A stretch of 64,000 bases of DNA from Clitopilus passeckerianus (lineage: Eukaryota; Basidiomycota; Agaricomycetes; Agaricales; Entolomataceae). The position numbers and the translations under genes are program-made. Each line of letters starts with the position of its first letter. The first letter of the stretch is position 1. Location of the stretch: contig CALYLX010000044.1 of NCBI GenBank assembly GCA_944990035.1, positions 62,001-126,000 of the forward strand. The letters run 5' to 3'. Of this stretch, positions 58,162 through 64,000 are shown piece by piece. The notes beneath the pieces were generated by a model. The model was given only the letters and a program-made list of their open reading frames with translations, was not told where the DNA came from and ran no database searches.

Positions 58162-59989
58162 TCAGAACAAGCAAACGAAATTGCTCGGGAAGATGTGCCT
58201 CCCAGGCTCTCTTCTAGCCTCATCCAACAACTCTCCACTCCACCATCCATCGTCCGGAGTAGCCGTGACAGCGATTACATCCCCAGCCTGGAAGTCAAAC
58301 TCCTCTTCAATCGTCGCTGTATAATCATATAAGGCTTTCACTAGTATTAGAAAGGATATATTAGCTTCTGTACTATCTTTCACACGGGTGTAAAAGAAAG
58401 GCTCACCATAGAACAAAATACCACCAAGGCTTTCTTGCTCAGCTGGCGCTTGTTGTGTTGGTAGGGCAGGCACTGGCGGTGCTTGCTCGTTGCTCCATTG
58501 ACTAGCCGCTGGCATTGGCAAAGGCTGCGACTCTCGTACCGGTTTCCTTGACGGCGTAGAGACAGTGCTTTGCGGAGGGTAGGTCTCTACCACCGGTGGT
58601 GGCGGCGGCGGCGGAGCCACACTGGGCGGAGGTCCAGTAGGGGGCTGCTGAGACCTTAATGAAGCGTTGTCTTCTTCGTGCGCTCGAGAGACGCTTGATG
58701 GCGAGATTTGATGTTGGGAAGAAGGGGAGATATGGGTATGGGATTGACCTGGTATTGAGCCTCCGGAATCTTGGCGATGGGGTTCTGAGTGACCGTTCGT
58801 TTGTGGTAGCGGAGGAACGGGTTCTCGTGGAGGTTGGTAGCCTTCTATCCCACCGGCTCCTGGCATTCCGTGACTCATTGTTCGGCGAGAGACTCGTTTA
58901 AAGTCAGCGGGGCGCGTTATCATGGTTGAAGATGTTGGCAATGTATTGACACCCTGATCATAGGGCGCCACAGTCTGAGGGTCCGAGATGGTATTGCCAG
59001 TACCATAATCGACAACGAAGTTTTGGAGATCACGTTCGGGTTCCATTTGGTCGAGAACAGTGCGAATTTGTTCGCATGACTGGAGGCCAGATTAGCGCGG
59101 CTTCAGGAAATCATGAATCCGACTTTACCTGATCATCGCTGACGCAAACTGTCGAAACCTCATTCGCATAAGCCCAGAGATTGTCCTTCATGAGCTCTAG
59201 CCTCTCCTCTTCCAAATCTTGACACGAATCACAGAACTCTTTCCACTGCTTCTCCCACCCGGGCAACATATCCAGAAGTGCTTGAGTGAAATTGTTGTAA
59301 TCCTTCTCATTGGCCTGCACTGTCTGCTGCGCTCTCTTCAGTTTCTGTTGAAGCCTATCTAGGTCCTTTCCTGTATGGTATTGCACTTGCTGGGTATACG
59401 AGTTGATCCTCAGGAGGTCGCCGTCATACTTCTCCCGTGCTTTATTCACGAAAGACTCCTGGCTTTGCTTCTGCTTGAAAAGCTTCTCTACAGGGGTTTG
59501 AGAATTCTTCTTGTGGTTGTGTTGGTTGTTATGAAGCGCGGTAGCCTGCTGTTCGATTACAGTACGGATGCGATCGGCCAGATTGGCATGTGCCGCCGCT
59601 TGAGATTCCGTCTCTGTCTTCAGGGTATCAAGCGCCTGACGAAGTTCTCTATTGATATCTTGATAATGAGTGTGGATTTGCCTCCGGAGTCATTAGGAAC
59701 TCACCCAATTTCCTCCCCTCCAAGCGCGAACTTCGCCAGATTAGCCAGCCTTGAAGCATACTGTTCCTCGATCGCGGCGCTACAAATACAGTTAATTTTC
59801 AATCCAACCATTCGATTAAATGAGGATATACCGCTCATTCCAGAAATACTTCAGCTCCTCCGTGGTTTTGACAGCTCCCCTCATCCTTGAGAACAGGATA
59901 TTCACACCATCATCTCCCGGACCCCAGAACGAATTACAGAAATCCTTCGGTTCACTCCCATGCCTAACAGCTTTCCCTGCTGCCGCCAT
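58162..59989 (-). CDS. F-BAR/SH3 cytokinesis scaffold, Cdc15/Imp2/Hof1 family (short paralogue)
   Basis: A second F-BAR plus SH3 protein. The ATG at 59989 codes MAAAGKAVRHGSEPKDFCNS. The F-BAR domain runs through RMRGAVKTTEELKYFWNER, AAIEEQYASRLANLAK, KAREKYDGDLLRINSY, and ELMKDNLWAYANEVSTVCVSDDQ, then CEQIRTVLDQMEPERDLQNF and DYGTGNTISDP. The linker is short (about 170 residues), with PPPSVAPPPPPPPV and no polyQ. The SH3 domain (VKALYDYTATIEEEFDFQAG..GRHIFPSNFVCLF) is preceded by an intron at the same codon as in the long paralogue at 28899-32465. In the SH3 domain about 52 of 59 residues match that paralogue. The compact linker resembles fission-yeast Imp2 more than Cdc15. Confidence 0.9.
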
Positions 59990-60719
59990 TCCTTATGTAC
60001 CAATAGAGTTGGAGTGGTTGTTGTCAAAGGAAGAAACGGGGTAGATGATAGATGCAAGCGTTAAGTGCGATACAGCTTCCCAGGTGACAGATATTGATGC
60101 GGTGAGTATTCGAGTTCCTTTCCAGGCCTAATCCAATTCTGGAGAGTTCTAGAGGGTGTTTTCGCGCGTCTTTGTACTTGTCCTTGCTGGCAGTCGACTA
60201 GAAAGCCCCGTGGTTGTCGTCGTTGACAGTTTCAATCTGGTTGTGATTGATTCTGCAGGGTTCAAAGCGGAGCAGACGATCAAAACTCTTGCACAGATCG
60301 AACGATTACACGTGATGACCACTTCTTAGCCTCCGGCTTTTCGCACCGCGTTCATCGCCTCCTTCAACACCTTGTTACCAATGAATCCTCGTCTTCAGTC
60401 TTTTATGTCGTAACCAAACGCCTTTGTAGACCGTAGGGCCTCCCTCAGGTATCTGCATTAGGTCTCTTCGAGTTGATATGATGTAACGGTCATTCCTTCA
60501 CCCCGACGGCAAGTTTGCCCAGAAACGATTGCCGGGTGATCATTCTTCTATTGATACCGAAAGAAGTGTTGATCCATTCATTTTACAAGCTTACATACAT
60601 ATATGCTCGATTGATAATCTATGAAACAGGTTTCGCGACGAGAGTTGACTCTAAAGAATGTGGGACTACATATTACACGAGAACTAGGGAGAAATTGAAC
60701 GAAATAACAAGCTTGAACT
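59990..60719. other. Intergenic, no supported gene
   Basis: Upstream side of the short F-BAR gene and 3' flank of the membrane orphan. A plus-strand ORF at 60515-60757 has no motif and runs into the antisense of the next gene. Nothing else seen. Confidence 0.45.
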
Positions 60720-62787
60720 TCAAGAATAAGAGGTCTCGCAAGGTTCAGAAGATCTGAAACGCCGAGGGGTCCTAGGTCGCCAAATGGGTGGCTGTTTATT
60801 GCTTACACCGCCCATAGCGTCGTCTCCAATTTTCGTCGCTTCAGCGAGCTCCGGTGTCAGGCAGATAAAACATGCCGACCTTTCGTATGCTTGATCACCC
60901 TGGGTCTGAGAAACTTCGTGGAGCGCAGATGGGAGAGATTTGTCAACGTCGTTATGAGCGAGCGTTTGGGCGTTGTCGATGGCAGGGACTGCGGGCTCAT
61001 ATGGTCCTTCAGCTGACGATGGATCCCTGACAATAATTCCGGCAACAGCCCGAGAATCCGGCTGAGGAGAGCCTTGGATAAAATCGGACACCTCCAGGGA
61101 GGAGATTTCCAAAGTATAAGCGCCAACAGGAGCATCTGCAGTTGCCTTTTCTTGACCATGGAGAGACACGTCAACGAGAGAAAACTCCCCAGGGGGGTTG
61201 GCATTCGGTTTCTTGGAATCAAGCACGACCGACTTAACCTCGCTCAGACTATTCGTTGAGGAGGAAGCCGAGAACATGAGGTGGCGCATAGTGTCCTCAG
61301 ATGTACTCGCACAGACCATAGTTGATGACATGCTGATACATCCAAGCGTTCCAAACGTGGGGGATTGTTGCTCGGGTGAGTCAACCTCTAGGATCGGGGA
61401 TAGACTTCTTGCCTGAGAGACTGCACTGTCAATGTCTATGTGAGAACCCGATGCGACCCCTTCCAGCTCGGGCAGGGAAGCACTTGATTGTACTTCCTCG
61501 TTTCGAGAATCCGCGGAGGCGTCGAGGGAGATTCGCTCGATAAGCTTGGGAACTTCAGGAACAGGGGAAAGATCGCCGTTGTCGACATTTCTTCTGCATG
61601 GAAGCTGAAGGGTCGAAGCGCAGCCTCTCTCTGGCGTGAAAGGATCCGAGCCATCCAGAGAAACTGGCGAGGATAATCCGGACAGTGTTGATTCAGGTAT
61701 ACCTGAAAGGGCGTGCAGTTCTGCGGCAAGACCGGCAACATACCCCAGGAACTCCCTGACTTCGCCTCCGATGGGTTGGAAGTGGGCGACTCAGGTAAGG
61801 TAGACCTTAAGCATTCTGGAAGAACAGGTTCCGCCTCGGGCTGTGGGTGGGTACCATGAGAAGAACAGATAGCCTTAACCAAACCAGATTTAGATGGGCC
61901 CTCGCAAGAATCCGTTTGTTGAGCTTTGCTCGAGGTGGGATGTACCAAGAAAACGTCGTCGTCAGAGTCCATATTCAAAGGCAAGAAGATCGAGTCGCTT
62001 GAGGCAGCAGTCGATGAGCCACTGAACATAGGAGGCGAGTCCATGAAATGTTCGAGTAGCATGTCGTTCATAGCACTCTGGCAACGTTTCTGAGCACGTC
62101 GGTCTCGATCACCTCGGTCCCGATAACGAAAGATAGTAGTTGCTGCAGGAACCATTTGACGACGACGGCGTAGGGATTGCCGAAAGGCCAGAAGGCAGAA
62201 CACGAGGCCGAGGGCACACATAAAAAACATGATGATGTCATGAGCTAAAGAAAAAGGTCATCCTGGAGACACGCCTTGAAGAGATGAATCTACGTTACCT
62301 GAACGGCCGGCAACAGAGAGAACCGGGCAGGCAACCCGCGTAGGAACCTGGATTCTGACAGGACCCACGCCAAAGCAAGGCGAGCACATTTCTGATAGTA
62401 GGATTGGATCCATCACAGGACAAGTGGGTGGATGCAAGGTATGCTAAGCGGGCAGCGGGTTCTTAGCTTCCATCATCACCTGAGCCCGATGTGACGAGAA
62501 GAACTCACAGGAATCGAGGGTGTTGCCCGCATCGTTCGAAATGGCTTCCATCCTACAAGCATTTTTGTTGCAAGGATCTCCTCATCTTGCGGAAACCTGT
62601 CAAGATTGGTGTCCGTCAAGCTTATCGTCAATATCCTTAGGTAGCTCTCGCTTCCTTGGAGCGTGTTTCGGGCGTATCGAATTACTCGAGGCAACCCTAG
62701 GTACCAAGCAATGACTCTCGCCAAATTGTTACTAGATCGCTTGAGCTGTTCGTGAAGAGTGTCAAAGGTCTCGCGGAGGGTGTCCAT
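60720..62787 (-). CDS. Unrecognised single-pass membrane protein
   Basis: Three introns join four exons in one frame. MDTLRETFDTLHEQLKRSS opens the protein; the first intron leads to HTLHPPTCPVMDPIL, the second to a membrane segment (DIIMFFMCALGLVFCLLAF) immediately followed by a basic anchor (RQSLRRRRQ). The third (a 41-nt intron, GTATGT..TTTCAG) joins SGSSWG to IPESTLSGLSSPVSL. The large C-terminal part is Ser/Thr/Pro/Glu-rich and probably disordered in the cytosol, ending SSEPCETSYS at TGA 60720. About 640 residues. No domain recognised. The basic residues on the C-terminal side suggest the long tail is cytosolic. Without the third intron the frame would end early at 61436, but the spliced reading is clearly open for another 240 codons. 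Confidence 0.72.
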
Positions 62788-63602
62788 GATGGAAGCTTAA
62801 GAGAAGGAACTACGTAGGCCACCCGCGTTTCCCTTCAGGGTTTTGTCGTGACTGGTCTCGTGACGGGAAATTGCTATATTCGGGATGAAAGTTGCTAAAT
62901 ATAGCAGTCGACGCCATTTAGCACATTTTGCAGGCTGCCACAGTCCCATCGAACTTAGTATCTCTGCACGATAGAGTATATAATCAAGCCTAGTCAGACG
63001 TTGTCGAGTGTCACGAGAAGGGGGAGCCAAGACGAAAAGACCCGTCAACTGCTTGGCAGAGAGTATTACTGGGGGGGATATGACCTAACCACCGGTTTGT
63101 ACTCGAGCTCACCATTCCTCCTGATCTTGGTTGATTTGATTGAAAACATGAGGTCTTTTTTGGTTCTTCGTTTCCGGGAAATCTGTGTATATGGAAACGA
63201 TCCTGTCTCCGGAACATGAAGGTCCGAACTCAACTCCCTTGACCACCAACAGTATCCCGAAACTATATCAACCCGGATCATTGTTGCTGCTAGTACTCTT
63301 GGAGTGAGGATTTTCTCAAAATCACGAACTTGAATACAATCATATAAACATTGGCGCCCATAATGGGCCATTACCACCTTTTAAACGAACAATGTATACG
63401 TACAATGTACAACCGAAGAAAGAATAAAAAACACTGCAGTTTGACGGGTTTGAAATATGGTACCATGTGGAGATGCAGCCAACCCGCTGGAGACCGCGTT
63501 AAACGAGAGTAGTGTTGTAAAGATTGGTCCATGAAACAGATAATGATAGATGTAAATTCAGTAGTGTGTGATCGAGGTCAATGCAATGGAGATGGTACGC
63601 TT
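62788..63602. other. Intergenic, no supported gene
   Basis: Promoter side of the membrane orphan and 3' flank of the last gene. Opposing ORFs at 63001-63377 overlap and have no motif. No RNA gene or repeat seen. Confidence 0.45.
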
Positions 63603-64000
63603 TTAGCGCCGGTTGAACGTCAAGTATGATTCTCCTGTCTTGCCTTGGCCACCGCTTACAAGGTCTGATAAAAAAAACGTTAGTGGAAAGACGAACGAGT
63701 AGGGCAGAAAACTCACTGATAGGTGATGTATAGTTGTGCACCATGGGGTTGAGGTTAGAGGCCCTGGCATGTTTCGTATTGCTATCATCAACAGCAAAGT
63801 CGACACCAACACCACCCAACTCAACATCCTGGCCCTTTCGGCGGTTTGGTCGAATGGGAGGAAGCTGACCCATACTTGGTACAGCGTCACGTTCTTCTTC
63901 TGCCCAGTTGGAGTATTTGTCCATCGAATGGGACCTTTCCACTTGTCTAGTGGTGTCGAAATGACCATCAAGACTCTCTGCTGGCAAGGGGTAGTTATTT
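63603..64000 (-). CDS. C-terminal end of an unrecognised gene (cut by window edge)
   Basis: The 3' exons of a minus-strand gene that continues beyond 64000. The frame enters open from the edge, reading PLPAESLDGHFDTTRQVE, then KYSNWAEEERDAVPSMGQLP and VELGGVGVDFAVDDSNT. A short intron (GTGAGT..TATCAG) joins HNYTSPI to NLVSGGQGKTGESYLTFNRR at TAA 63603. The visible 115 or so residues are hydrophilic, like a cytosolic tail. The family is not recognisable from this piece. Confidence 0.6.
   Translation of the reverse strand, partial: ITTPCQQRVLMVISTPLDKWKGPIRWTNTPTGQKKNVTLYQVWVSFLPFDQTAERARMLSWVVLVSTLLLMIAIRNMPGPLTSTPWCTTIHHLSVSFLPYSFVFPLTFFLSDLVSGGQGKTGESYLTFNRR

Overview
This window is nuclear DNA from a filamentous basidiomycete, most likely an Agaricomycete and probably Agaricales. 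The grounds are dense, intron-rich genes with introns mostly near 50-70 nt (GT..AG), intergenic gaps of a few hundred bases, a U6 snRNA gene, and fungal proteins such as Nrd1/Mrn1, Rtt107/Brc1, Cdc15/Imp2, Rrp14, Rrd-type PTPA, Ret3, Elp1 and Efg1. Secreted plant- or fungal-wall hydrolases (GH30, GH81) sit among these housekeeping genes. There are no operons, CRISPR arrays, intact transposons or rRNA genes. Gene models below were built by hand-joining open frames across splice sites, so outer coordinates are firmer than some internal exons.

Layout. 1-8 kb: a sugar-porter MFS gene (-) and a four-RRM protein of the Nrd1/Mrn1 family (-). 8.4-13.3 kb: a multi-BRCT genome-maintenance scaffold (+). 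14-21.5 kb: a small orphan ORF, a secreted metallophosphoesterase (-), a bacterial-like cupin (+) and an orphan helical protein (-). 21.8-27.8 kb: a CHY zinc finger (+), a GH30 hydrolase (-), a one-module granulin (+) and an F-box protein (+). 28.9-32.5 kb: a large F-BAR/SH3 cytokinesis protein (+). 35.5-43.4 kb: SURF6/Rrp14 (-) head to head with PTPA (+), then coatomer zeta (-), U6 snRNA (+) and GH81 glucanase (-). 45.2-51.3 kb: Elp1 (-) head to head with Efg1 (+). 51.5-57.3 kb: two adjacent unrecognised genes (-) that prove to be divergent tandem paralogues. 58.2-60 kb: a second, short F-BAR/SH3 protein (-). 60.7-64 kb: a membrane-anchored orphan (-) and the 3' end of a gene cut by the window edge (-).

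Functional themes. The genes are independent units, not a cluster. Ribosome biogenesis and translation recur in two head-to-head pairs (SURF6/PTPA; Elp1/Efg1), and cytokinesis recurs through the two F-BAR/SH3 paralogues. The least explained and most interesting items are the tandem paralogues at 51.5-57.3 kb, which share a C-terminal helical domain and three intron positions with identical phase. Next come the twelve-cysteine granulin, the cupin, and the F-BAR/SH3 pair with nearly identical SH3 domains but very different linkers.
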